Shown here one piece after another: positions 38,541 to 47,335 of a stretch of 64,000 bases of DNA. The stretch is from positions 34,050-98,049 of the forward strand of contig JAJDNC010000098.1 in NCBI GenBank assembly GCA_022340865.1, in the 5' to 3' direction. The stretch is from Gemmatimonadota bacterium (GTDB lineage: Bacteria; Gemmatimonadota; Gemmatimonadetes; Longimicrobiales; Gaopeijiaceae). The notes beneath the pieces were generated by a model that saw nothing but the letters and a program-made list of their open reading frames with translations, ran no database searches and had not been told where the DNA came from. The position numbers were made by a program, and so were the translations under genes. Position 1 is the stretch's first letter, and each line of letters opens with the position of its first letter.

Positions 38541-39704
38541 CTACCTGTGCGACGCTCCCCCGAGGCCTCTGCCCGCTCCGGGGTGCACCCGGGTCCACGC
38601 CGCGATGACCGCACAGGGAGGCTTCTGGGGGCTGGGCCTCAGGTATACCGCCGGGATCTCGGACACGCCCTTGTAGATCTCTATGGCCTCCAGGTCGGCG
38701 GCGGAGGGGATGTCGAGACTGTTGTCGGAGTCTATGTAGTAGACGCCGTCGATGAAGACGTCCGGCGCACACGCCCGTCCCTGTACCTCGAGAGTGTAAG
38801 ACCGATCACGGTTGACGAACACGCTGATCCCCGGCGTGGCCCTGAGGAGGTCGGTGATGCGGGACCGCGGATGCTTCTCCAGCACGTCGCGCGTGATGAA
38901 CTTGCCGATGCCCAGGCTCATGCGCCGGACCAGGCCGTCCAGATCGAAGCGCTGGTTGTGGGGACGGACCTGCACGTTGAGGCCGGGCAGCTCGATGGGA
39001 TGCTGGGAGAGGTCGATCTCGGCCTCCTGCGTGAAGTCGCCGGCCACCCTCACGGGAGCTTTGCGCTCCTCGTACCCGAGCATCTTCACTTCGAGCATGT
39101 AGATCCCGAACGGCTGCTTGCCGAAGGAGAAGTACCCGTGGTCGTTCGTGGACGTCACGTCCCCGCGCTCGACCAGGCGCACGGTGGCCCCCACCAGCGG
39201 ATCGCGCGTCTTGGCATCCACCACCCGACCGACGAGCACTCCCGGGTCCCTCGTCGTGGACACGGGGAGCAGCACGTGTTGTACGTAGAGCTCCCCGGGT
39301 TGGTCGATCTCCAGGTCATACCCCCGCGTCACACGCAGATGCGCCGAGAGCGAGGCCGTCACACCCGCAGGAACCTTGCAGAACGAGAAGAAGCCGCCGC
39401 GGCCGGTCTTGGTCTTGTGGGACCCCTTCTTACCGTTGGTGGTGTTCTTCCAGGAGAGGCGCACGTCCGCGTCCGGGAGCGCCACGCCGGAGATGGAGTC
39501 CACGACCACGCCGGCCACCACGGCTTCAGTCTTGGGATCCGGGAGCTTCCCGCAGGTCTGCTCGATGGCCCGCCTCACCACCGAGCTGTTCTGCGCCTCC
39601 CCCGTAGACGGCAACAGCATTCCCACCAGGGCGAGGACCACAGCCCCTCGGGCGAGCGATCCCCTCCCGGGACCGCGGCGCGAGCGTTGTGCAGCTTCTT
39701 TCAT
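38541..39704 (-). CDS. Carboxypeptidase-regulatory and TonB-plug protein without barrel
   Basis: A 387-residue exported protein (signal peptide about 1-38, ending GEAQ). Two carboxypeptidase-regulatory-like beta-sandwich repeats follow (about 60-145 and 155-235; VAGVVVDSISGVALPDADV and VGRVVDAKTRDPLVGATV). Then comes a TonB-receptor plug domain (about 265-360; SRITDLLRATPGISVF, CAPDVFIDGVYYID, LEAIEIYKG). The 22-strand barrel of real receptors is missing and the frame ends naturally. Similar short plug proteins are known from Gemmatimonadota. It may bind a ligand or interact with receptors; transport by itself is unlikely. The ATG at 39704 starts the signal peptide but has no clear Shine-Dalgarno sequence. 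Confidence 0.78.
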   Translation of the reverse strand: MKEAAQRSRRGPGRGSLARGAVVLALVGMLLPSTGEAQNSSVVRRAIEQTCGKLPDPKTEAVVAGVVVDSISGVALPDADVRLSWKNTTNGKKGSHKTKTGRGGFFSFCKVPAGVTASLSAHLRVTRGYDLEIDQPGELYVQHVLLPVSTTRDPGVLVGRVVDAKTRDPLVGATVRLVERGDVTSTNDHGYFSFGKQPFGIYMLEVKMLGYEERKAPVRVAGDFTQEAEIDLSQHPIELPGLNVQVRPHNQRFDLDGLVRRMSLGIGKFITRDVLEKHPRSRITDLLRATPGISVFVNRDRSYTLEVQGRACAPDVFIDGVYYIDSDNSLDIPSAADLEAIEIYKGVSEIPAVYLRPSPQKPPCAVIAAWTRVHPGAGRGLGGASHR

Positions 39705-39804
39705 GACTATGAATACGACGTCGCCTCCGGCGACCTTACGCACAGGTGTCGTGGGTCCGCAAGGACTCGTGTTGTCGCTCCCTCTCCGTGGTGAGAGCCG
39801 ACGC

Positions 39805-41271
39805 TCATTTCAGCCGCCAGATGTCCAGCACGCCCGAGGTCGCGTGGCGGTTCGCGTTGCCCTCGGGGAGCGCGATCCTGCCGTCCGCGACGATGGGGCT
39901 GTTCCAGTGCCCGGGGCCGCAGACGAGGACGACGAGCCCCCGGCCCGACTCCGGATCGTAGACCCGGAGGCCTCCGTGGGGATCGTACACATAGAGCAGA
40001 CCGCCGGCGACCACCGGGCTGGTCCCTCCGTGGCGGTTGTGCCACCGCGGCCGCAGTCGACCGCCCTGCAGCACCCAGGCCGCCGTGCCGCCGTTGTCCG
40101 CGGCGAACATCCAGGTGGACGTGCCGGTGTGGAGCACCGCGGGTGCCGTGAAGAGATCCGTTCCGGAGGGGGTGGACACCACCTGGAGCTCACCCCCCTT
40201 GTGCGGGGCGGTGCCGCTCATCTGCGCCCACCGCAGGAGTCGGATCTTCCCGTCCTTGCCCCCCTGGGCGACCAGCCCGCCACCCAGGAGTACCGGCGAG
40301 GTGGATCCCAGGTCCGCGTCGGTCCGGTCGAGCTCGTCGGTGTTGGCGGGCGTGTAGTTGCCCAATATCCGGGTGGCGTCGGGAGCGAGCTCCAGGGTGG
40401 CGTCACCCCAGTTGTCCCGGCCGTTCCAGGGACCGTTTCCCGTGGCGACGAATATGTCGCCGGTGGTAGAGTCCACCACCGCGCCGGCACGGCCCCAGAT
40501 AGCGGAGTCGCTGGCCCGGCAGGACGCCGGGTCCATGAGCTCCCGACGGTCGCTGCACAGCGAGTTCCACACGTGGAGCAGCGCGCCGCTGGCTGCGTCG
40601 AGGATGGCCACGTGTCCCTGATAGGGAGGACGGTCGCCGATGTAGCCGCCGGTGGTGGCGATGACCCGGCCCCGGAACCAGTTGAGAGGCGACGCGATCT
40701 TCTCGCGCCGAGGCAGCCGGGTAATGGCCGTGCTCCACACGGCATGGCCGTCGCGTACATCGAGCTTGCGCACGTACCCGTCGGGCCCCGCGGCGTAGAT
40801 GTACTGCCGGTCGGGGTCGGCCACCGGCGTGGCCGTCGTGATGCGGTACGTTCCCGCCCACGAGTCGTACCCCGGCGGCGTGTAGCGCCACAGGACGGTG
40901 CCGCTGTCCGCGTCGATGGCCAGGGTCTTTCCGTAGGTGGTGGTCACGAAGAAGGCGTCGTGGGTCGCGCCACCCACCCGGACGGCGTGCAGGTAGATGG
41001 CGGAGGCGTCCACGGTCCCGTCGATCTGCACCTGTTGGCGGTGCAGGGATACGACGTCGGCGGCGGTGATGCCCGTCGCGGCCGTGGACGCGCTGGAGCG
41101 GCCGACGTCCCAGCCGAAGCGCATCCAGTCATGAAGCGAGTCGGAGGGCTGGCTCGCCTGCACGGGACCGGGCTCGGCGCACCCGGGCGAGGCCGTGGCT
41201 GAGCACAGGAGGGCCGCCGCGACTGCACAGGCTGCCACGGATCTTCCGGGGATCCCCAGGCGACCGTGCAC
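39805..41271 (-). CDS. PQQ-binding-like beta-propeller protein, exported
   Basis: A 488-residue protein starting at GTG 41271, chosen because GGAGAGG lies 5-6 nt upstream and the signal peptide (about 1-31) begins there; the open frame further upstream lacks protein-like composition. The mature part shows PQQ/BamB-type propeller blades, such as TLAIDADSGTVLWRYTPP, RKLDVRDGHAVWSTAI, VAILDAASGALLHVWN and LRVYDPESGRGLVVL. The catalytic residues of quinoprotein dehydrogenases are not evident. It is too divergent in context (no bam neighbours) to call BamB. It is divergent from the TonB receptor gene across a 370-bp gap. Confidence 0.75.
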   Translation of the reverse strand: MHGRLGIPGRSVAACAVAAALLCSATASPGCAEPGPVQASQPSDSLHDWMRFGWDVGRSSASTAATGITAADVVSLHRQQVQIDGTVDASAIYLHAVRVGGATHDAFFVTTTYGKTLAIDADSGTVLWRYTPPGYDSWAGTYRITTATPVADPDRQYIYAAGPDGYVRKLDVRDGHAVWSTAITRLPRREKIASPLNWFRGRVIATTGGYIGDRPPYQGHVAILDAASGALLHVWNSLCSDRRELMDPASCRASDSAIWGRAGAVVDSTTGDIFVATGNGPWNGRDNWGDATLELAPDATRILGNYTPANTDELDRTDADLGSTSPVLLGGGLVAQGGKDGKIRLLRWAQMSGTAPHKGGELQVVSTPSGTDLFTAPAVLHTGTSTWMFAADNGGTAAWVLQGGRLRPRWHNRHGGTSPVVAGGLLYVYDPHGGLRVYDPESGRGLVVLVCGPGHWNSPIVADGRIALPEGNANRHATSGVLDIWRLK

Positions 41272-41641
41272 GGATCCCTCTCCGGACCCCGTCGTCTCGA
41301 CGTCACCGCGCTTCGCCACGGTTGCTGCGCTCTCCGTTCTACCCGCACGGGAAACGTCGGCCCTCCGCCGTGGGCAGTTCGCCGGGTGGCCGGATCTTGA
41401 CCCTATGAAAGGCCGGAACGATGGACAAGGGTGGGCTTCCGCGTCGCCGCGACGGCCACCGCCCCGATGGCCCCGATCCCACACCTGTCATAACTTGCAG
41501 GGCCGTTGGATCACCTTGACATCCGGGGACGAGGCGGCGCCTGAAGGGCCCCGCCTTTGCCAATGAACCGCCCGCGTCCAGCGGGGATGTCTCCTGCCCA
41601 CATCCCCTGCCGGTACGGGCACCGCCCGAAGGCACGACCAC
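41272..41641. other. 370-bp divergent intergenic region upstream of the TonB receptor
   Basis: This region must hold promoters for the propeller gene (minus) and the TonB receptor gene (plus). A perfect TTGACA occurs at about 41516-41521 on the plus strand, but no -10 follows at 16-18 bp. TATGAC on the minus strand near 41490 has no matching -35. No cobalamin, TPP or other riboswitch core and no Fur-like box was recognised. Confidence 0.4.
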
Positions 41642-43750
41642 ATGATCACGCTGTTGCTCTGCTCCTCGCTTCTCGGCGTGGGGCCCGCTCCACACGTTCC
41701 ATGTTCCGACAGCCTTTCCCCGCCACAGCAACAGATCGCCACAGACACCGCGAAGGCGGACAGCCTGCGCGTCTACGAGCTCATGGCCCTCACGGTGACG
41801 GCGACCCGCACCAGCATCCCGCTGCGGGTGAATCCCGGTGCCACCACGGTGGTGGATCAGCAGGAACTGAAGCCCCAGCCCCGCTCCATCGCGGTGGACG
41901 AAGCCGTGCGCCTGGTGCCCGGGGTGAAGGTCGACAACCAGGCCGACGGCGAACGGGTGCACATGTCCATACGGGGCCAGGGGATCCTCAGCGAGAGGGG
42001 CCTCCGGGGCATCAAGGTGCTCCTGGACGGACTGCCGCTGAACGACCCCAGTGGGTTCGCGTCGGATCTCTACGACGTCGACTGGTCCGACGTGAGCCGC
42101 ATCGAGGTGCTGAGAGGACCCGGCGCCTCGCTCTACGGAGGAGGCTCCACCGCGGGGGTCCTGAACATCATCACCACGCCGCCTCCCACCGAGGAGGGCG
42201 CCATCAGGCCGTCCGCGGAGGCGCGCATGGGCTCCAACGGATTCTGGAAGACGGCGGTGCGCGGCGGCGGCCGCACGGGCCGGGTGGGCTACACCCTGGA
42301 CGTGGGCCGAACCTATGGTGACGGCTACCGCGTACACACCGGCTTCAACGCCACCAACGTGCGGGCCAAGGCGGTGTGGACGCCCTCGGACCGGCTCACC
42401 CTCACGCCCATCGTGTCCTGGACGTCGTTCTTCAACCAGAACGCCGAGGGCCTCAACCTGACCTGGCTCGCAGAGGACCGCCGTCAGGCCAACCCCGACG
42501 CCATCACGTTCAACGAGTTCCAGACGACGCGCCGCTTCACCGGGGGCCTCGTGGGTCGCTACGAGCTCAGCTCGTCGACGACCCTCGACTTCAACGGGTA
42601 CCTGCGCAACACCCGGTACGTCGAGCCCGTGCCCTCATCGGTGGATCACCGCGCTCTGGCGGCGCCCGGGGGCACCGTCCAGCTCAGCAGCCGGGTCGGA
42701 CACGGCAACCTCACGCAGACGCTGGGCGGAGGCGCCGACGTCCAGTGGCAGCGGATCACCGAGTTCCGGTTTCCGAACATGGGCGGGGCGGTGGAGGGCT
42801 CGACGCTCCTCTCCGACCAGACCATCCGACAGAGCGGCGTCGGCATCTTCCTCTTCGACCGGGTGAACCTGGGCCGGGAGTGGACCGCCCTGGTGAACGT
42901 CCGCTACGACCGCATCACGAATCGACTCGAGGATCACCTGCAGTCAGGGGGCGTCGACCTCTCCGGCGACGCGAACTTCGACCGCGCCACCGCCCGCGTG
43001 GGCCTCACGTGGGCCCCGACGGAGGAGTGGAGCCTGTACGCGAACTGGGGGCAGGGCTTCCTGCCGCCGGCCACCGAAGAGCTGGACAACAATCCCGCCG
43101 CGCAGGGTGGGTTCAACACGTCCCTGAAGCCGGCGCTCTCCAGCGGCGAGGAGCTCGGACTGCGCGGCGTCCACGGGCGCCGCATCTACTATGACGTGGG
43201 GCTCTTCCACCTGGAGACCAGCGGTGACTTCGACCGGTACCGCGTGGCGAGCCGCCCACTGGAGACATTCTACCGCAACGGCGGCAACAGCCGTCGCTTC
43301 GGCGCCGAGGTGTACGCGAACGTCAACCCGGTGGACCCGGTGTGGGTCCAGGTGGCGTACACCTGGTCGCACTTCCTGTACAAGAAGTCCACGAGCTTCT
43401 ACGGGGACATCGAGGGGAACTGGCTCCCCAACAGCCCCCAGCACCAGCTCATGACCGACGTGGCGTGGACCCCCATGCGGGACGTGACGCTGGGCGTGGG
43501 GACGGACAGCTACAGCAAGTGGTACGTGGACGCCAGCAACGTCGCGTCGGTGAACGGCTACACGCTCTTGAACGCAAGAGTGTCGTGGCACTTCGACGTT
43601 GCCGGTACGACGGGCGACCTCACGCTCCAGGGTCGCAACCTCACGGCCACGAAGTACATCGCCTTCACCGAGCCGGATCCCGACGGGAACTCGTATCAGC
43701 CGGGACCGGAGCGTGAGCTCTTCGTGGGGGTGAGGTTCGCCATGAGGTGA
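41642..43750 (+). CDS. TonB-dependent outer-membrane receptor
   Basis: A 702-residue receptor with a short signal peptide and a TonB-box-like MALTVTATR at about residues 48-56. A plug domain follows (about 60-180; AVDEAVRLVPGV, ERVHMSIRGQG, IEVLRGPGASLYGGGSTAGVLNIIT). A full 22-strand barrel ends in VGVRFAMR. It imports a scarce nutrient (a siderophore, cobalamin or other compound) using the proton gradient through TonB-ExbBD. The substrate cannot be told, and no permease or siderophore genes are adjacent. It is followed by a 14-bp perfect inverted repeat that probably ends the transcript. Confidence 0.92.
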   Translation: MITLLLCSSLLGVGPAPHVPCSDSLSPPQQQIATDTAKADSLRVYELMALTVTATRTSIPLRVNPGATTVVDQQELKPQPRSIAVDEAVRLVPGVKVDNQADGERVHMSIRGQGILSERGLRGIKVLLDGLPLNDPSGFASDLYDVDWSDVSRIEVLRGPGASLYGGGSTAGVLNIITTPPPTEEGAIRPSAEARMGSNGFWKTAVRGGGRTGRVGYTLDVGRTYGDGYRVHTGFNATNVRAKAVWTPSDRLTLTPIVSWTSFFNQNAEGLNLTWLAEDRRQANPDAITFNEFQTTRRFTGGLVGRYELSSSTTLDFNGYLRNTRYVEPVPSSVDHRALAAPGGTVQLSSRVGHGNLTQTLGGGADVQWQRITEFRFPNMGGAVEGSTLLSDQTIRQSGVGIFLFDRVNLGREWTALVNVRYDRITNRLEDHLQSGGVDLSGDANFDRATARVGLTWAPTEEWSLYANWGQGFLPPATEELDNNPAAQGGFNTSLKPALSSGEELGLRGVHGRRIYYDVGLFHLETSGDFDRYRVASRPLETFYRNGGNSRRFGAEVYANVNPVDPVWVQVAYTWSHFLYKKSTSFYGDIEGNWLPNSPQHQLMTDVAWTPMRDVTLGVGTDSYSKWYVDASNVASVNGYTLLNARVSWHFDVAGTTGDLTLQGRNLTATKYIAFTEPDPDGNSYQPGPERELFVGVRFAMR

Positions 43751-43760
43751 GTGGGTGCTT

Positions 43761-43814
43761 CCGAGCCGGGAGCTACCTCCCTGGCGCCCGCCGCGCGGTG
43801 AGCTCCCGGCTCGG
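43761..43814. terminator. Perfect 14-bp inverted repeat after the TonB receptor
   Basis: CCGAGCCGGGAGCT (43761-43774) is repeated in inverted orientation at 43801-43814 with a 26-nt GC-rich loop. It begins 10 bp after the receptor stop and lies before the next gene (start 43908). The long loop and lack of a T run make it an atypical terminator; a regulatory or attachment role cannot be excluded. Confidence 0.5.
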
Positions 43815-43907
43815 GCCCCCGCACGGGCAGCGGTGTGGGCCACGGCCCGGACTCGCGCGGGACGTGCCGACTCCCCTCCGTTCACTCGATGGGAAGAAGG
43901 GAGCAGG

Positions 43908-44681
43908 ATGGGGAGACCGGGAGGGTGGCTGTGCTGCGTGATGGTGGCGGTGATGCTGTCGCTTCCTGCCGTCGCCGACGCTGCGACGGCCCAGGACTCC
44001 ACGCTGGTGGGCATCCGGTTCGGAGCCGGCTTCGACGCGCACTCCGATCTGCTGGCTTCCCCCTTTCACCAGCACGGCACCGGTGTCGACGGCGACCTCA
44101 CCCTCGTGCACAACGGCTTCCAGGTGACGCTCGGCGGTGGCATGGACCGCTCCAGCTCGCGCATCGCGTCGGCCACCGGAGGCTTCGAGGACCTCTGGAC
44201 CCTGGCCGCGGACGTGCGCTGGGCGCGCAGAGTGGCATCCTTCGGCACCCACACGTCCTTGGAGCTCGGGGCCGATGTGGGCGGCCTCGTGTTCGGGCGG
44301 AGGCACCAGTACAGCCCCGGATATCGCGAGTACTTCGACGACGTGGCGTTCCCCCTCTCGCTGAGCGTGGGCCTCGGCCACGACCTGGGCGCGAGGGGCA
44401 TCCTGGACGAGCGCCTGGACGTGGGGCTGTTGACGGTCATGCTCAGGAGCCCGTTTGCGGGCGCCAGGACGCTTGCGCGCGCGTGGTGGACGGGCCCTGG
44501 GGGTGTGCAGGTCGTGCGCCACCGGCTCCGCCTGTCCGTGCGCATGTCACCCCACGTGCGCGTCTTCCTGACGCACGGGCTCACGTTTCTGGCGACGGAT
44601 CGCGAGCGGCCTCTGCGCATGGTGCGCCAGGACGTATCCGTGGGCGTGACGCTGCTCCGGGGCGGCGGGGGTAGGCCGTGA
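43908..44681 (+). CDS. Predicted small outer-membrane protein
   Basis: A 257-residue protein with a signal peptide (about 1-28, ending ATAQD) and a mature part of alternating hydrophobic/polar strands (for example LVGIRFGAGFDAHSDL and LSLSVGLGHDLGARG). It ends DVSVGVTLL, as expected of an 8-12-strand barrel. I do not recognise a named family. The ATG at 43908 is chosen for the signal peptide and an upstream GGGAG; the frame is open earlier but low-complexity. Its stop overlaps the GTG of the S41 peptidase by 4 bp (GTGA), so the two are translationally coupled and may work together in the envelope. Confidence 0.6.
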   Translation: MGRPGGWLCCVMVAVMLSLPAVADAATAQDSTLVGIRFGAGFDAHSDLLASPFHQHGTGVDGDLTLVHNGFQVTLGGGMDRSSSRIASATGGFEDLWTLAADVRWARRVASFGTHTSLELGADVGGLVFGRRHQYSPGYREYFDDVAFPLSLSVGLGHDLGARGILDERLDVGLLTVMLRSPFAGARTLARAWWTGPGGVQVVRHRLRLSVRMSPHVRVFLTHGLTFLATDRERPLRMVRQDVSVGVTLLRGGGGRP

Positions 44682-45763
44682 GCGGCCGACTTGCAAGTCA
44701 GCGCCACGCGCCGTCCGTGCGGGCGGGGAGGTGCCGCCTTCGGCGCATGCCCCTGACCGTCGCGGCGATGCTCCTCTGCGCGGGGTGCGCCGACGCGCTC
44801 CTTTCTCCCGAGCCCGGAGACTCGCCGCCGCAGGTGGCTCAGGCCATGTGGACGGATGTGGACCAGTACTACTCCTTCTTCGACGTGAACAAGACCGACT
44901 GGGATTCCGTCGGCGGGGAGTACCTGCCCCGGGTTACCACGGCCATGTCCGACTCCGATCTCTTCGACGTGCTCGGCATCATGCTCAGCAAGCTGAAGGA
45001 CGGGCACGCCACCCTGGACGCCCCGGGTCGCCACTACGAGTACGACGGTTGGTACCAGGACTACCCCGCGAATTACTCGTCGGCGTTCGTCGACGCCTAT
45101 CTGGGTCCCAGCGAGAGGACGGCTGCCGGAGGGGGCGTCGTGTGGGGCAGGCTAGGCACCATAGGGTATCTGGGGATCTCCACTTTCGGTCGGCAGGACA
45201 TCGCCGCGGCCGTGGACACGGCGCTGGCGGCTCTGGGTGATTCCCTCCCCGGCCTCATCGTGGACGTGCGCAGCAACGGAGGCGGCTCGGAGGCCCAGGC
45301 CCGGGCCGTGGCCGGGCACTTCGCGCGCCAACGCGTCCTGTACGCCTATCACCGCTACAAGAGCGGGCCGGGCCACGACGACTTCGGGCCCTCGATCCCG
45401 GACTACCTCGAGCCCTCCGGCAGGCACCGCTACTACGGTCCCATCGCGGTGCTCACGAACCGCGGAGTCTACTCCGCGGCGGAGGACTTCGTGCTGGCGA
45501 TGCGCGCGCTCCCCCGTGTGACCACCGTGGGGGACACCACCGGGGGCGGCTCGGGAAACCCCATCGCCCGGGAGCTTCCCAACGGCTGGATCGTCCACGT
45601 GCCGCGGTGGCAGCTGTGGGGGGTCGGGGGGACGTTCTTCGAGGGCGTGGGGCTGGCGCCGGACGTGCCGGTGCAGATCACCGATGCGGACAAGGTGCAG
45701 GTGCGGGACACGATCCTGGAACGGGCCTGGATCATCCTCCTGTACGAGGCGGGAGGCTCTTGA
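44678..45763 (+). CDS. S41-family peptidase, lipoprotein
   Basis: A 361-residue C-terminal-processing-like peptidase. The lipobox LLCAGC gives lipidated Cys37. An N-terminal helical domain (about 50-110) precedes the catalytic core, where the nucleophile is Ser266 in LTNRGVYSAAEDF and IVDVRSNGGGS (194-204) is the conserved oxyanion-region motif. A PDZ domain is not obvious, unlike CtpA proteases, so it is closer to the short TSPc-type family. It starts at GTG, overlapping the stop of the upstream barrel gene. An internal ATG at 44747 would also give a signal peptide. Confidence 0.85.
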   Translation: MSGRLASQRHAPSVRAGRCRLRRMPLTVAAMLLCAGCADALLSPEPGDSPPQVAQAMWTDVDQYYSFFDVNKTDWDSVGGEYLPRVTTAMSDSDLFDVLGIMLSKLKDGHATLDAPGRHYEYDGWYQDYPANYSSAFVDAYLGPSERTAAGGGVVWGRLGTIGYLGISTFGRQDIAAAVDTALAALGDSLPGLIVDVRSNGGGSEAQARAVAGHFARQRVLYAYHRYKSGPGHDDFGPSIPDYLEPSGRHRYYGPIAVLTNRGVYSAAEDFVLAMRALPRVTTVGDTTGGGSGNPIARELPNGWIVHVPRWQLWGVGGTFFEGVGLAPDVPVQITDADKVQVRDTILERAWIILLYEAGGS

Positions 45764-45833
45764 GGGACGCTCCGCGGCGCCCCTGCGACACGGCGGTTCG
45801 CGGTGGTCCGCGGTCGGGGCGGCGCCCGGTGTC

Positions 45834-47201
45834 TCAGGGCAGCGACAGGTGGTATGCGCGGAGGGCGTTCTCCCGCATCACCATGCGGGCGATCTCCCGG
45901 GCGCGCGCCGGGGTGATCTCTCCGTCGTCCACCATGCCGTCCAGCGCCACGCTCAGCGCGCGGCGGGCGTTGCGCGAGGCCACCCAGGCCACCTGTTCCC
46001 ATCCCTGGGCGGCGCCGCCGTCGAAGGCGTCGGTGCCGAAGAGCACCTTCCCCGGCCACTCGCCCAGCCACAGCCGCAGGGCATCCACCAGCATCCGGGG
46101 CTCAGCCAGGAGGTCCATCATCGAGATGTCCGTGTAGACGTTCGGCTTGTTCAGAAGCGTCAGGGTCTCCCGCACCCGGGGCCAGCCTCCGTGGGTGATG
46201 ACGAAGTTGGTGGAGCGCAGCGAGGGGTCGTCGAAGACGCTCTCCAGGAGGAGCGGCGAGCTCCCGCGCTCGGAGTAGTAGCTGCCGAACCCTTCGGTGA
46301 CGTGGATCTGGATGGTGAGCCCGAGGCTTCCGGCGTCCCTGGCGATGACCCGGAACAGGTGGTTCTCCAGCGTCGTGTACTCCTGGTGGGTGGGAACGCC
46401 CCCGCGCGCGTAGCGCGCGTAGATCGCCGCCGCCACCCCGGAGTCCGCCGGCTCGAAGTCCAGGGAGCGCAGGTACGCGGCCTCGAACTTGAGACCCACG
46501 GCACCGGCGTCCTTCTGCTTCTTCAGGGTTGCCGCCACCACGTCGCGCTCGTAGCCGCGCAGCGTGGACGGAATCCGCGTCAAGCCCAGATCGCGCAGGT
46601 AACGAGCCAGGAGCTTCGCCTCCAGGGGATACAGGGCCTGCGTGTCGGGCGTGCGCGCCGCCTCGCGCCGGATGTCCAGGGGCAGCATGAGCGCGTCCTC
46701 GAAGGGGATCCATCCGAAGCGCGACGCGGGAAGCCCCGAGCCCATGGCGATCCGGTTGGCGAGCATGTAACGGATGTACGCCCGGTCCAGGGCCCACGAC
46801 GCGAAGCCCGTGCCCTTCTCCTTCAGGGTGGCACTGCGGGCCGAGTCCAGGGCCTCGACGTATACGCTGCCGGTATCGGTGGGATCGATGTGGTACAGCG
46901 CCTCCTGTGCGATCCGATACGCCGGGTTGTCGGGGCGCAGCCCCACGGGTACCTGGAAGCCGGGGATGCCCGACAATGGGAGCGCGTCGAAGTCGGTGTC
47001 GGGGGGCTGGCCCGGCGCGACCCACGCCATGGGGTGCGCATGGGCGTCCACCGCGGCCAGGGTGTCGATGTACTCCACGAGCGTCGGGTCGGGGCCCTGG
47101 CTGCGGTCGCAGCCGGCGAGGGAAGCGAGGGAGGCGGCGAGCACGAGGACCGCCCACCGGCTGTGTGAATGTCCCGGGGGCAGAGGTCGGGCGGTGGGCA
47201 T
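45834..47201 (-). CDS. Amidohydrolase-family lipoprotein
   Basis: A 455-residue lipoprotein (lipobox SLAGC, Cys31) with a TIM-barrel metal-dependent hydrolase domain. Metal and catalytic motifs are in order: VDAHAHP (His54, His56), IQIHVTEG, VITHGGW and LFGTDAF, the last with the family's catalytic aspartate. It resembles the amidohydrolase_2 group (ACMSD- and uronate-isomerase-like), whose members act on varied substrates. An envelope-anchored member is less usual. GGAGG is 8 nt before the ATG. It lies 134 bp downstream of the BTAD regulator gene on the same strand and could be cotranscribed with it. Confidence 0.83.
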   Translation of the reverse strand: MPTARPLPPGHSHSRWAVLVLAASLASLAGCDRSQGPDPTLVEYIDTLAAVDAHAHPMAWVAPGQPPDTDFDALPLSGIPGFQVPVGLRPDNPAYRIAQEALYHIDPTDTGSVYVEALDSARSATLKEKGTGFASWALDRAYIRYMLANRIAMGSGLPASRFGWIPFEDALMLPLDIRREAARTPDTQALYPLEAKLLARYLRDLGLTRIPSTLRGYERDVVAATLKKQKDAGAVGLKFEAAYLRSLDFEPADSGVAAAIYARYARGGVPTHQEYTTLENHLFRVIARDAGSLGLTIQIHVTEGFGSYYSERGSSPLLLESVFDDPSLRSTNFVITHGGWPRVRETLTLLNKPNVYTDISMMDLLAEPRMLVDALRLWLGEWPGKVLFGTDAFDGGAAQGWEQVAWVASRNARRALSVALDGMVDDGEITPARAREIARMVMRENALRAYHLSLP

Positions 47202-47335
47202 GGTGGGGTCCTCCGGTACGGGTGGAGGGGAGCAAGCTGATGTCGCGTGGAGGGTGGGGCAAGCGAGCGCGTGCGAGCGCCATGTGGGGCGTGGCGCGCC
47301 GCGGCATCGGAGGTGCGCGCTTGGGACGGCCCGCG

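Noticed and set aside
39805..41271. Annotation as BamB or as a quinoprotein dehydrogenase
   Set aside because: Only the generic propeller repeats are visible; there is no bam gene context and no dehydrogenase catalytic or cytochrome domain.
41485..41641. Possible cobalamin or other riboswitch before the TonB receptor
   Set aside because: No B12-box-like core, TPP core or other conserved riboswitch motif is seen, and the leader is short.
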